From assembly GCA_039111635.1 (NCBI GenBank), contig JBCAQO010000003.1:1054001-1118000 (forward strand): a DNA stretch of 64,000 bases, read 5' to 3'. The stretch comes from Heterobasidion occidentale. Its lineage: Eukaryota; Basidiomycota; Agaricomycetes; Russulales; Bondarzewiaceae. The position numbers and the translations under genes were made by a program. Shown here in pieces: positions 48,229-59,555 of this stretch; the stretch's first letter is position 1; each line of letters begins with the position of its first letter. Below the pieces are notes generated by a model that was given only the letters and a program-made list of their open reading frames with translations, did not search any database and was not told where the DNA came from.

Positions 48229-50325
48229 TCAGAACCTGACCGCCGCGGACTTTTCGACGCTGTCGATGGGGACCTTGTGGCCGACCAGCGTCCGGATGTT
48301 GTTGATCCCGTATCTACGCCAAAGGCCGCGCGATTCAGTTAAATAGGTGCGGTGGGTGGGAAGAAGGAAGGGGGGGCGGGGCGGGCGCACCTGATCATAG
48401 TCGGCCGCTCGAGGCTGATGCCCCAGCCGTGGACGTGGACGTCCTTCGGGAAGCCCATGGGCGCCAGCATCTCTGGGCGGAACATGCCGCTGTTGCCGAC
48501 TTCGACCCATTTGTTGAGGAGCGGGTGGAAGGCGAAGATCTCCAGCGAGGGCTGGGGGGTGGGATCATTCAGTAGGTGTGCGGTGAGGAGGGAGGCGGGT
48601 GGAGGATCAAAGCGGAGACAAGACACACCTCCGTGTACGGGTTGTAAGCGGGCTTGAACCTGAGGTTCTCAATGCCCATCTTCTTGAAGAAGACGCGCAT
48701 GAAGCCTACGGCAAATTGCAGCATCAGCAACCATACCCTCTGAACAGGGAAGCAGTGAACTTACCGATCAGATCCGCAAGCGTGAGCCCACGGTCCGCAA
48801 CGACACCCTCCACCTGATGGAACTCCGCGAGATGCGTCGCGTCCATCGTCTCGTTCCTGAACACCCTGTCGATGCTGAACAGCTTCGCGGGACGGAAGCC
48901 GTCGTCCTCGATGCCTTCCTTGCGCTCGACGCGCCCGGACGTGCCGCCCCAATCAAACTCGTCGTCCGCCGCAGCCTCGCCTCGACACCGCGCGGCGAGC
49001 TTGTACAGCATGTGCGCCGACGAGGCGGTCGTGTGCGTGCGCAGGAGAAGCTTGTGCGACTCGGCAGCATTCCACGGCGCGCGGTAGCCCGTTGAGCCGT
49101 GCCCGCCCTGGGTATGCACGGTGGAGACGCGCTCGTAATAGTCTTTCGGTGGCGGGAGAGAAGTCGACGGGTCGGAGAGGTAGAAGGTATCTTGGACTTC
49201 ACGCGCGGGGTGCTGTTGTGGGACGAACAGGGCGTCGAAGCACCAGAAGCCGGATTCAACGAAGGAGGACGAGGGCATTTCTGCAAAGCTGGCGGTGGGA
49301 TCAAAATTCAGATAATAGCATGGAAAGGGGGAGCGAAGTGCATAAAACTTACCCCATTTCAAGGAAGATATTGCGGAACTCTTCTCGCACCTTGAGTAGA
49401 GGATGAAGAGCGCCGCCGTTCGTGGGTATACCCTCAGCTTCGAAGTTATATTTTTTGAAGACGGATGTCTTCCATTTACCACTGGATCGCGATGTCAGAT
49501 AATCGTAGACAACTTTGTTGAAGTCGATACTGACGATGTCAACATGTCTACGGTGAGGTCCGTTTCGGGCTTTGCGGTTGATGTACTGAAGTTTGGGCCT
49601 TTATGAACGGTGAACCATTGACTCTTCCTGGATGATGAAAGAGCAAGATGGTTCGCGGTCATGCACGGTGTGGGAGGAGAGGGGCATGTACGTACTTCTG
49701 AATGATCAGTTTGCGCTTCCGCAGCTCAGCGAGAGCCTTTTCGCCCGAAGAAAGGGTCCCCGTCGAGTTGACTTCACGCAGTTCTAGTTGTGTTGTGTCG
49801 TCTATTGTCGATTTCTTGTGCGATCGTTCATACAAGCGGAAAACGTGTAGACTTTGATCGGACATACAATCTTCACCAACCCGTCGGCCTCCTTCGCGAT
49901 CCACCCGTTCTTGAAGGCGCGGCCCTGTCCGACCTTTGCGGTCTCGTCGCCGACGATTTTCTTGAGTTCTGCGGGAGTGATGGGCTTGCCCGCGCCTTTT
50001 GCGGGCAGAGCAGTCCAGACTCGCGCTTCATGAGATCCCTCAAGCGAGATCTGTGCACCCTCGGAGGTTAAACCGTGTGTAAGAACTTCGTGGGTTTCAT
50101 ATTTGATCATCTGCACAGATGATCAACGAGAATCGTAGCGAATATTAGAATGTGCATGGGTACCTCTCTGCTGTCGAGAGAATTCAGCGCGCCGAGGATG
50201 GTTATTTGAGCATCACTGGAGGATGCCTGGCGAGAGGAGCCGGGAATGACAATGGTGCGGGTGTCTTTGATTGTACCCGAGTCGTTGAGGATGTTGAGGA
50301 TGAGCTGCTGGAGATCTTCTGCCAT
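48229..50325 (-). CDS. FRS2: Cytosolic phenylalanyl-tRNA synthetase alpha subunit
   Basis: This is the catalytic alpha chain of the alpha2beta2 PheRS. The N-terminal winged-helix DNA-binding-like part runs [37 protein letters not shown] and [17 protein letters not shown]. The aminoacylation core starts [20 protein letters not shown]. Class II motif 2 is [20 protein letters not shown] followed by EFHQVEGVV, and motif 3 is [14 protein letters not shown] with its ATP-binding Arg. [20 protein letters not shown] is the family signature. About seven introns were seen, and the protein ends [18 protein letters not shown] at TGA 48229-48231. The start is the ATG at 50325. It lies convergent with, and 7.8 kb from, FRS1. 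Confidence 0.95.
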
Positions 50326-50626
50326 TGTCGGGGAGCGCTTGCAAGTTATGTAGATCGAGTCAAATCTGCGCGTCCGGGGGACCGTGTCACCGAGGGTGAC
50401 GAGGCCGAAACCGGAAAGGCGGTGGCCGGGGAACGGAGAGAGCTCGGGCCGTCGGAGGGGAGGCTTATGTCACGGAGCATGAGCATCGCGGATGATGCCG
50501 AGGCTGAGCAAGCTGCCGCGGCCGGTGTTGGTTCCGTCGAGCTAAAACAGAGACCAACGCGTTCACTCGCCTTTCCGCCAGTTGTTCTCCCAAATACCCC
50601 CTATCCTCGACGGTGCGCTTAATAAG

Positions 50627-52147
50627 ATGGCCACCCTCGCCCCCCCTGCTCCTAATCGCCATCGCGCCTCATCCACAAACCTCAGACCCGCTCTTACCAT
50701 CTCTACCCTCGGCGCCCGCCAAAAAACCTGTTCATTATTTGACCCTGTCCCTGTACTCCTCCCGTGGGCTCTGAGATGGCCAAGGTGTCGTCTCCTTTGC
50801 CATCACCCTCCAGATTTCCGTAGTTGTCGCGCGATGCATGGAGCTCCTTCACGTGGACACCGACCACACATACTCCACCCCCTCCTCTCCGAGGTCGTCG
50901 AACGACGATTCCATCCTTCCTCTTGCTGCTTCTCAGAATACCTCGGTGGATGGTTATGCTCAAGAGAAGCCTTCATATTCCAAACCTCCCCCTTCTCGCA
51001 CGTGGTTACAGGGTTCACCCTCGGTAAGTTGGGGCTCGTATTCTTCCGCACGCGACCACTCACAGATACCCCCTAGGTACACGCCCCCATATTGTTTGTA
51101 ATCACATCCTTCCCTGTATCAGCTGCTATCGTCGTTCTCGCATTTTGGTCGCTGCCGTTTTCCGTTTCGTGGCCACGGACACTGGCCGACTGTTCACAGT
51201 TAGGTCGCGAGCTCCATGGCTACGCACAGAGCGGTCGGTCATCTGGCCCACGTTGTCGCCGTCATCTCAGTCATCACGATCTGGATGCACGCCTGGTCGA
51301 TTCCCGGCAGCGTCCTCTGGGTCAGTCATCGTGATGGACAGATGCACTTTGTGATCAAGCTTTGCTGACTGTTTCTTTTCACACAGAACGTTCTCGCCGG
51401 CGCTCTTTTCTCACCGACTCTGGCAACGCTCCTCCTTGCTATACTGACCACCGTGGGGTCTGTTTTCGCTTCCCTGCTTTCGACGCCTCTTGCTCCATTC
51501 TTCATGCACTACTTCCCCCGCCCACTTGCTCTGGTCCGAAGCGCTCTGGAGAGCGAGCCTGAAATATCCACAGGATCAAAGTCAAAGTCACCTGCGTGGG
51601 TTCGACTGACTGTCCTTCGGCTTGTCGGCATAGTTCCGTGGTCAGGCATCAATATCGCGTCCGGTGTGTGTGGCGTCGGACTTATGGATTGCCTGTTGGG
51701 GACCTTCATCGGGTCTTTGCCGTGGACCGCCGTTACGTGTCAGGTATGTGTCAATGCTCCATCTTCGTAAGCTCGCGTTGAAGCTGATTCCGACACCTGT
51801 CAGATTGGAGATATCCTGCAAACCGTAGCGTCGACGCCGTCGCCAAATCCGGAAACCATCTCGTCCATCCTCGCATCCCCGGCTGTCATCTTCAAGCTTG
51901 TGTTCTTTCATTCCTCTCTCTGGCGCCAATCCTGGGCCGGGACTATCTTCGTTCATTGATTTCCCAAGCCGACATTCAAGCGTCGAGCCCGGACGGCCTG
52001 ACCGGTGAGCGCATTTCGCGCTGGACATGGGTCAAAGAATGGCGGCCCATGGTCCGTATACCCTCCCGCTCCCGATCACGGGATCAGCTCCAGAAAGAGC
52101 TAGAAAAAGAGGTTTCGGAGAAGCAGCAATTGCAAGCACGCCCTTGA
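50627..52147 (+). pseudogene. VTT-domain (DedA/Tvp38-type) membrane protein with at least two frame breaks
   Basis: This is a SNARE-associated-Golgi/VTT membrane protein, the family that includes TMEM41B, VMP1 and Tvp38 lipid scramblase-like proteins. Readable blocks in order: a disordered N-part (RPALTISTLGARQK), TM1 PVSAAIVVLAFWSLPFSVSW, TLADCSQLGRELHGYAQSG, HVVAVISVITIWMHAWSIPG, NVLAGALFSPTLATLLLAIL, RLTVLRLVGIVPWSGINIAS and GVCGVGLMDCLLGTFIGSLP. The end is LAPILGRDYLRSLISQ and a charged tail. Near 51232-51240 one extra base separates AQSG from HLAHVV. Near 51903-51908 one missing base separates FKLVF from LSFLSLAP. A third break is likely in the six-A run near 50723. Both proven breaks lie inside conserved exons, so introns cannot explain them. 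It is either a young pseudogene or has consensus errors. Confidence 0.75.
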
Positions 52148-53533
52148 ATCTCGTCAAGGCCGTCTATTGTCGGCATGGTATATCAGTGTTTCGCCCTTCA
52201 GACCCATTTTAACCTATTTATTTCTGCTTTCTATCTGCCTTCTTCCCGTTCGTTCAATGTCCTTTCAGGGATCTGCACACACGCATCGCTAGATTTAACC
52301 ACTTCAATCACCCCCTCACGGTACTACATCATCCTTGCTCATCAGCATACTGCAATACTTATGTTCATACATCACTTGACGCACCTTAATGACTGACCCC
52401 TAGCCTTCATGACAGCAATCGTTCCAGTACAATACTACTGACCGCAGTGACACCTCACGCCCTCTAATGAATCGTACTTCTCTTTCTTGATTCATCAGAC
52501 TGGTCCTGATTTTTGGGTGATTCCCTCCCCTCCTTTGTTGTATTTTCGGGTTCGAGCTATCAATGATCCACATCTGCACGCGGCGCGATGAGAAACGTTG
52601 GTCTGAAATTTGAAAAAGTGACTGAACAGCAATGAACAAGTGGCTTAGTCTACAAGTGAAACGTGATTGGCTCTCGACCACCAGCACGTTTTTCAGTTGC
52701 CTCTCTCAAAACCTTTCAGCGACACTTGGCAGCTGGAGTCGCATTGATAGACACCTCAATATAGGAGTCGAATGCGAGCGTGGTCGAGTCTCAGACGGAT
52801 CGATGTGTGGTAGAGGATTCTAAACGCACTGGAGCCTCGAAATTCTAGGAGGCACTCACTTGACAGCAGAAGCGGCTGCAATCCGCTCATGAGGTGCTAT
52901 AAGGTGTCTATAGCTTTGACCTCTACTATTCTCATCAATGGAGCATTGACAGGGCGTCACTATGGTCGCCCCGCCTTGGAACAGCCTTTACAGCGGTACA
53001 GCACTCACAGCTCTGCAATATAGATCCTGATCGACATCTGTGAACCTCCCATCGCTTTCTGGTCCGCCGACGTTGTTTTTATGACAACGATAGCGTCGTG
53101 CAGTTTTACTTTCGAGCCAACAAAGGCGTTCCCTGTCGCGCAGCATCTAGTACTATGTTCTCAGCCACGCGTCGCCGAGACGCTCCTCATCCACGCTTCA
53201 GCCTCGAGCCCTCCTCGAGCTCAAAGCATCTACAGATGCCATGACACGAGTGTGCATATCTGCCTGACTCGCAACTCGTTGATTTGAAACGACTCCTGCG
53301 CCCCTTGTGTCAACAGGCCGGTTTCCTGTGGCTATATCCCGCCACTTCCAGCGATTGTCCACTGCGCCACGCCGTTTGTCTCGCTTCTCGGGCCCGCTTG
53401 GACGCCGCGTGCCCTGTACTTATAACTCACCTTTCTTTCTCTGTATTTTTCTTCTTTTTTGCTGCGGCTTTCCCTGCGCCACCGCCGTCCACCGCCGTCC
53501 CAACTGACGTCCCTTGTGTTCATCTTGTGTATT
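52148..53533. other. Intergenic, 1.4 kb, no gene supported
   Basis: Short frames such as 53284-53559 are rich in Pro and Arg without motif. The region next to 53534 is pyrimidine-rich, as expected of a fungal promoter. No repeat or RNA gene was seen. Confidence 0.5.
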
Positions 53534-54625
53534 ATGTCTGGAAGTATCGAATCCCTTAGGCGCGATCCGAGCTGGCGCAAACCTGTGCCGCAATTCATCC
53601 CCTCGCCGCCTCTATCTCCACCTGCTCAGGACTGCGGGCCACCTAAGGTATGCATATTTGCGTCAAGTAACCCATCAGCAATGACTCAGAATTCTGCGAC
53701 CTCGCTTGATAGCTGCCAGATGATTGGAAGGAACAACTGAATCGTGCACTCAAAGCTCCCCATGTGCCACCAAGGACCGGGGAAACCGAGACTATTTCCT
53801 ATACATCCATGAGAAAGCAGGCTCTTTCGATTTACACAGTAAGAGCGCCCATCGTTGTAGTGGCAGTGAAGCGTGAAAATGATCTATATCTCTTTGAAGA
53901 ATGGCGCTAGTACGTCTACTCAAGGATCTTCACCTTCGACAACGATCTGCTCCGACTCATATGGAGAAGTGAGGGCTCCATCTTCGGTTCCTACGGCTTC
54001 GCAAAGGCCATCTCGGAAGCCGTCCAGGAGACCATCATTGAAGGGACTCGTATGTACCAGCTCTACTTCTACTCTGACATAACCTTCTCACAGACACAAT
54101 TTCCCAGGAACCTCGCCCGCCCACGCCGCCTAAGGGCTTTCGGAGGGACGACGCGTTAGGCAGACGCCCTAGCAGCTCGTTCAGGAAGGTCAACCCCTTC
54201 TCACGAAGAGAAAAGTATTTTTTTGACATGCCGTTTCATTTCAGGCTCCAGACCCAAAGGATCCTCTACCATCCGACAGAGTTCCGAGCCGTCCGCTTCC
54301 AACCCTTTTCAACCCGTCGTCCTCATCAGCAATGAGTCGACCCATCGGGTTATCTTTGATATCGGAGCAGATCGACTCGTATTCAACGACGGCAACGTGG
54401 TACCCCATGGGGGAGGTTCGGAGAGAAGACTCGCGGGATGGAAGGAAGGCAGGCGATGAAGGTGTGAGACAATCATCGATGTTCACACTTTCTGGGCCTG
54501 CGTTGGCCCGACTGCGACCGAAGAAGCGTAGATCGTGCTTCGCCGTCGTACGGGATTGGGTGGTGAGAGCGGGAAGGGGGATCGCGTCCTGGTTTCGACG
54601 GAACCCCGAGGTTGGAGAGGTTTGA
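53534..54625 (+). CDS. Unrecognised protein with an in-frame TAG or a coding intron
   Basis: I do not recognise the family. The start MSGSIESLRRDPSWRKPVPQ leads to a Pro-rich linker. A second exon starts LPDDWKEQLNRALKAPHVPP and then reads ISYTSMRKQALSIYT. It is followed in frame by VRAPIVVVAVKRENDLYLFE and EWR, a TAG (53922-53924), and then YVYSRIFTFDNDLLRLIWRS, EGSIFGSYGFAKAISEAVQE and TIIEGT. The 72-base segment ending in that TAG starts GTAAGA and ends CTAG, so splicing it out keeps the frame. Later exons read DTISQEPRPPTPPKGFRRDD and APDPKDPLPSDRVPSRPLPT. The basic C-terminus (LARLRPKKRRSCFAVVRDWV, RAGRGIASWFRRN) ends at 54625. Exon ends in the second half are approximate. Confidence 0.55.
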
Positions 54626-55053
54626 TTGGTTAATCGCTTTACTTGTACCAGTGTTTTCGCCGCTATCCTTGTTGTATCGTTCGCGTATCGTAGCTTGTTG
54701 CATCGCGCACCATCACTATAATATAATAGTTATCTTACTCGTACACACCACCTTCACCCGATGTCTTGGCCAATCGCAGGGAGTCGATGACGGTATTGGC
54801 ACGTGACAATATACCCCCGCTCCGACGTCGAGGACGGTGTTGATTTGCCCATACATCCACTCCAATTCTGCCCCTTACCTGCCTGCTCGCCATTCAAGCC
54901 AGCGGCAGACAACTACCTCAGGCGTTCTCAACATCATCACCACCAGCTATCGACAGGCTATCGATAGTCCGCTCAGGCCATATCTACCTACCAATATCAC
55001 TCGACCACTACGGGGAGCAATAGTTGATCGGTGGTCGACCAATAAGCAGTCAT
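54626..55053. other. Intergenic: promoter of SAL1
   Basis: This includes an AT-rich stretch near 54715-54730 and a short imperfect repeat CGACAGGCTATCGATAG near 54949-54966. No gene was seen. Confidence 0.5.
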
Positions 55054-57348
55054 ATGAGTGGCCAGCAGGGCCCATCTGGGCGCAATGTTAAAGATCATTC
55101 ACAGTCAGGCGCACAAGCCACCCCATCTATACCACGACTTCGGTCTGAGCCTTCCTTATACCATGCCCAACCTCGTACCCTCGCCGACTTCCGCGAACTG
55201 GAAGGCCGAGAGAATCGGAAAACGCGCCTGCGCGAACTGTGGCAGAAACTACCTACCTTGGACCAACATCCCATCGACGCGGACGATATTTCAGTATCGA
55301 CGACATTGAAAAGCAACGCGTCTCTGACCCCGGAGAGCGCCCAGAGGATGCGCACTATGTATGAGCGGGAACTTCTGGGCAGCTGTGGGGGCCGAATGAA
55401 CTGGCCTGAGTTCAAGAAGTACGCACTCGAGAAAGAAGTCGGTATGTCATCCCTCTGATATATTGGCACTTGCTCAGACAGACGCTTCGGTGCAGAGTTA
55501 TGGCGCATATTTCATGACGAGCTCGACTTGGATGGCAACGGCCACCTCGACATTGATGAGCTGACCGTAGCTCTCCGAAAAGCAGGTACGTTTGTCATAC
55601 CCTTATCGTGAACTTGAGGCCGTTTATAATTATTTTATAGGGATTGAATTGTCACCATCAACTTCATCCGACTTCATGACATACCTCACTGCTTCCAACA
55701 ATTCACATGATATCAGTTTCTCGGAGTTTCGTGACTTCCTCCTTTTGTTACCTCGGAAAGTGTCGACTGCCGAGATCTATCAGTTCTACGAAGTCAGAAA
55801 GTTCTTAGGCGACGATGGCCGAGGGGCAGCAAGAGTTACTATGGAAGGTGAAATGGGACTGATTCATGAATGATAATGGCGACTGATTCAACAACTCGCA
55901 GGGGATGTGAGTTTGAGTGCTGAAGATAAACCTCCAGATCATACAATCCACTCCCCTCATGAACCTTCGCCACACCCTTCAAACCACAATGACGACGAAG
56001 ATGAAGAAGCTTATGCGCATGATTTGGGCGACGAAGAGGAAGATCATCACGAGTGGTTGGCTGGCAGTACTGCTCTTAGATTCCTGCTTGCAGGAGGTAT
56101 TGCTGGTGCAGGTATGATTCGCTGGCTAGCCATCGCTATTACACTCATTCAGACTCTCTTTAGTATCGCGGACATGCACCGCTCCTTTCGACCGTCTCAA
56201 AATATTCCTAATAACAAGACCACCAGAGCTCGGCGGTTCGTCTTTAACTCAAGAGGGTGGGACAAAGGCCATCGCCATGGCGGTTACTCGAATATATGCG
56301 GAAGGCGGAATCCGCGCGTTCTGGATAGGTAACGGTCTGTCTGTTGCAAAAATATTCCCCGAGTCCGCCATCAAGTTCATGTCATACGAGACTTCAGTCA
56401 GTGTTACTCTACTCTTTTCCCGGTCACTCCTGAGCGTCTTTCATCAGAAACGCATGTTTGCGAAGTATGTTGATCATGTCGAAGATCCACGAGACATAAG
56501 CGGCGTGAGCCGATTTTTGTCGGGTGGCATGGGTGGGATCACCAGCCAACTCAGTGCGTGTCCTGCCCTCGTGGATTGGGTTTCAAGTGTGTCTAAGCAA
56601 TGACCTAGGTATCTATCCTATCGAAACCTTGAAAGTAAGCGCTCCGCAAAATTATCTCGCCAAGCAACTGTTCTCAAACCACTGTAATAGACCCAGATGA
56701 TGAGTAGCACGGCAGACCGAAACCGAACCTTGTTTTCCGCTGCAAAGCGACTTTGGACGTTGGGGGGCGTTCGAGCGTACTACAGAGGACTCACGGTATG
56801 ATTTCATTGCAAGAGCGCTTGGATCGACCGTTCCACCTCATAGTTTTGATTATAGATCGGGCTGATTGGTGTTTTCCCGTATGTAATTGTTGGCCTGGCT
56901 TGGCTGTTCTTTGCATTGACTATATCTGTCCTTAGATATTCAGCGATCGATATGAGCACGTTTGAAGCCTTGAAGCTGGCGTACCTCCGATCAACAGGGA
57001 AAGAGGAACCCGGTGTTCTCGCTTTGCTTGCCTTCGGCAGCGTGTCGGGAAGTGTGGGCGCAACGAGCGTTTATCCCATGAACTTGGTTCGGACACGACT
57101 GCAGGCCGCTGGATCACCCGGCCATCCACAACTTTACACTGGGTTCCGCGACGTAATATCGAAAACGTACGAGCGCGACGGCTGGCGTGGGTTCTATCGT
57201 GGGTTGTTGCCCACTTTGGCCAAAGTGCGTCTATAGCTTGAGGCCTGTCTTGCTGCTGACATGATAGATTTAGGTCGTTCCCGCTGTATCAATATCTTAT
57301 GTGGTATATGAACACACCAAGCGAAGGCATGTTCCAAAGCGATCTTAG
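55054..57348 (+). CDS. SAL1: EF-hand mitochondrial ATP-Mg/Pi carrier, SCaMC/Sal1 type
   Basis: A calcium-regulated inner-membrane carrier exchanging ATP-Mg for phosphate. The N-terminal regulatory domain has one complete EF-hand, DELDLDGNGHLDIDELTVAL (D-x-D-x-N-x-H-x-D-x-x-E), and degenerate partners (SHDISFSEFRDFLLLLPRKV). An acidic linker (NDDEDEEAYAHDLGDEEEDH) follows. Three carrier repeats then follow, with PxD/ExxK/R signatures: TAPFDRLKI, YPIETLKTQM and YPMNLVRTRL. RFLLAGGIAGAVSRT and GWRGFYRGLLPTL are conserved carrier blocks. The last exon VPAVSISYVVYEHTKRRHVP ends at 57348. About ten introns are visible, all with intact frame. ATG 55054 is chosen because it gives MSGQQGPSGRN directly before the family sequence; no earlier ATG is in frame. 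Confidence 0.93.
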
Positions 57349-58032
57349 AATCACGCCCGTTCTGACACACGTTTTCTTTTAGACTCGGCGTATAGATGAT
57401 ACCATACCAATATATCATATTTCTTGTCAGTGATAATATCCTAGACTGTTCTCTTTCAATCTGCAGTGCACTGGACGATGTATCTATTATCATGTCAATC
57501 TATCCTCATTCCTTCATTGACAGAAACCTCAGTGAGATCCTCTTCAGTATGACGGACGACGGCATGCTTACTTCTCATTGCGAACTCTGCCGACCGGCTA
57601 GATTTTACGCAGTTGTGACCGCTTGCAAAACCTAGACCGCTCCCCCAAACATTCTGCTCAGGATCTTTGGAGCGGGACAAACAACAGTGATTATTGCTAC
57701 TTACTGTAAAAAGAAACGCAGGTCCCAGTGAAACAGCTGGTGGAGCTGTTGTTCTGCCTATGATAGCTGCTCGGGTCGATGTACAGAAGAGCTACAATAA
57801 AATGGGGATCCCAGGGTTTCTGCAAGATTCACATCTACATGTGTAAGTTGATGCCATCGTTTGTCCTGGCGCTCCAAAATTAAAATCAAACAAAGGTCCT
57901 AAGCAGAATTTTCGTCACAAGCAGCTGTGATGCATGCATTTATGGAGTTTTTCACCCATCTTCTTTCTAAACTGCGCCTGAATACGCCATCCCAGCTCCA
58001 ATGCGCTTCATTCGCAGAATTCGATAACAGAA
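57349..58032. other. Intergenic: SAL1 3' flank
   Basis: AT-richer DNA with several stops in all frames. No feature recognised. Confidence 0.5.
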
Positions 58033-58507
58033 ATGGCTAATACGTCTCGGCCTCGACTCGATTCGGAAGAAAGGAGTGCACATGGCTGGTATGACATCAT
58101 GACACCAACGCTGCAGCGCATTGCGCAGGATGGCGGTGAACCAAGCACCTCACCCCCGTATCCATCCAAAGTGTCCAAAGATAGCACAGTCTACTCTTAT
58201 GTGCGTCGTTGGGTGTGCCAGGGTGTGCCGTATACAGTTACTGATATTTGTGGGTCTTTTCCAGGACGGCAGAACCATGATGGTATCCTGGATTCCATCG
58301 TTGTTCCCGACGAACGTGAATGGTGCGGTGCACGCTGGTGCACAGCGCATGACCTGTTCGGGGTCGAAGCCCCACTTCCCACTAATCCTGCATTCATCGC
58401 ATTTCGGGGTTGAACAATTCCCTGAGTCCCTGAGATATGACGCTGGGAAGATGATGATACATGTCCCGCGTACCGTGCAGGGTTATCAGATCGTGTTCTA
58501 TTCTTAG
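58033..58507 (+). CDS. Hypothetical small protein, two possible reading forms
   Basis: I do not recognise it. From ATG 58033 (MANTSRPRLDSEERSAHGWY) the frame runs unspliced to 58413 (126 residues). A good 64-nt GT-AG intron at 58201-58264 would instead join TVYSY to DGRTMMVSWIPSLFPTNVNG. That form ends VPRTVQGYQIVFYS at 58507 (136 residues). I prefer the spliced form because the donor GTGCGT and acceptor TTCCAG fit its neighbours. There is no signal peptide. It lies 112 bases before the CipC-like gene in the same direction, so the CipC promoter overlaps its 3' end. Confidence 0.4.
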
Positions 58508-58551
58508 AATTGTGATCAGGAGGTATGGTGACCCCGGATCTGTCGAGCACC

Positions 58552-58559
58552 TATATAAA
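58552..58559 (+). promoter_or_regulatory. TATA box of the CipC-like gene
   Basis: TATATAAA lies 61-68 bases before the ATG at 58620. A pyrimidine-rich stretch with CCCCT stress-element-like motifs lies between. A strong consensus TATA fits an inducible gene. Confidence 0.65.
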
Positions 58560-58619
58560 CCTATTCAGAATCCCCTATCTTGCATCTCCCCTTCCCCTAA
58601 CTTCCTTAACATTAACATC

Positions 58620-59173
58620 ATGGGTTGGTTCAATGATTCCTCCGATGAAGCTCAGGCCTATGAGCAGGTGAGGTCTTACGTTGAGGGTCCACACCTCGAT
58701 CTAATACTCATCCGAACCGTATCTAGGCTACCAACGCCCCCCACAAGGCTGAGCTCTCCCACGAGCTCATTGCCGCTGCTGCCTCTTATGAGGCCGCCAA
58801 GGCTTATGAGAAGCACGTCGAGGCCAACGGCAAGCCCGACAGCCACGCAAAGGCCAAGGAGATTCTGTCAGTTTTCTTTCTTTCTAAGACTATGATCATA
58901 CTCATTACGATTGTCGTCTAGTGCTGGTTTGACCGGTGCTTTCATCGACCGTCTCGTCGAGACCAAGGGAGTATGTAATCATAGACTCTTTTCAGCTCGC
59001 CACGATGATCTCACTTTCGCTTGTATTTCACAGCTGGATTTCGTTGACAAGGAGAAGGCTAAGCATGATGGTAAGCTCATCTGACACTCTTCGATCATTA
59101 TGATGTGATCCTCACTATTTTGACAGCCAAGAAGCGGGCTGAGGGCGCTCTCTCCGACAGCGGTGATTATTAG
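58620..59173 (+). CDS. CipC-like stress-induced protein (DUF3759)
   Basis: Five exons: 58620-58667, 58727-58866, 58922-58970, 59034-59070 and 59127-59173. They encode about 106 residues. The start MGWFNDSSDEAQAYEQATNA is the family hallmark. HELIAAAASYEAAKAYEKHV is the conserved helix, and GKPDSHAKAKEILAGLTGAF, IDRLVETKGLDFVDKEKAKH and ALSDSGDY complete the fold. CipC was found in Aspergillus as a concanamycin-induced protein. Relatives are highly expressed during stress, substrate shift and infection-like growth in many fungi, but no molecular function is established. Five exons for such a small protein is high even here. The TATATAAA box upstream agrees with strong inducible expression. Confidence 0.93.
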
Positions 59174-59555
59174 GCTGCGCAATTTGTTGTATACGTTCCA
59201 GAAGCTAGCGGAAACCAAATTTAAATGTACAACACCCTTTGAATACGTCTCCCTGAGAACAGTCAGTAGCACTTAGCTTCATGGCAAGACGCCTCAAGCT
59301 TTGTCTTTCAAGCAATCAGCATTGATCTCAAATGACATGCAAAAGCTCATCCAGCATGATTGCGTTTGCGTTTGGTCGTGCAATCAGAAACATTGAAGCT
59401 CGCTCTTTACGATATCGAGCACAAGGATCCATATTACGCTCGAATGCATCTCATAGACATTTATGTTATCCGAATAACTTACTCCTGTAGTGTCCGTAGA
59501 TAATAAGCTCTATAAATGCGACTCCACTCATTTGTGTCCTCAAACGGTCTTTGGA
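59174..59555. other. Intergenic between convergent CipC-like and ORC4 genes
   Basis: 3' flanks of both genes, AT-rich, with no coding frame or repeat. Confidence 0.5.
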
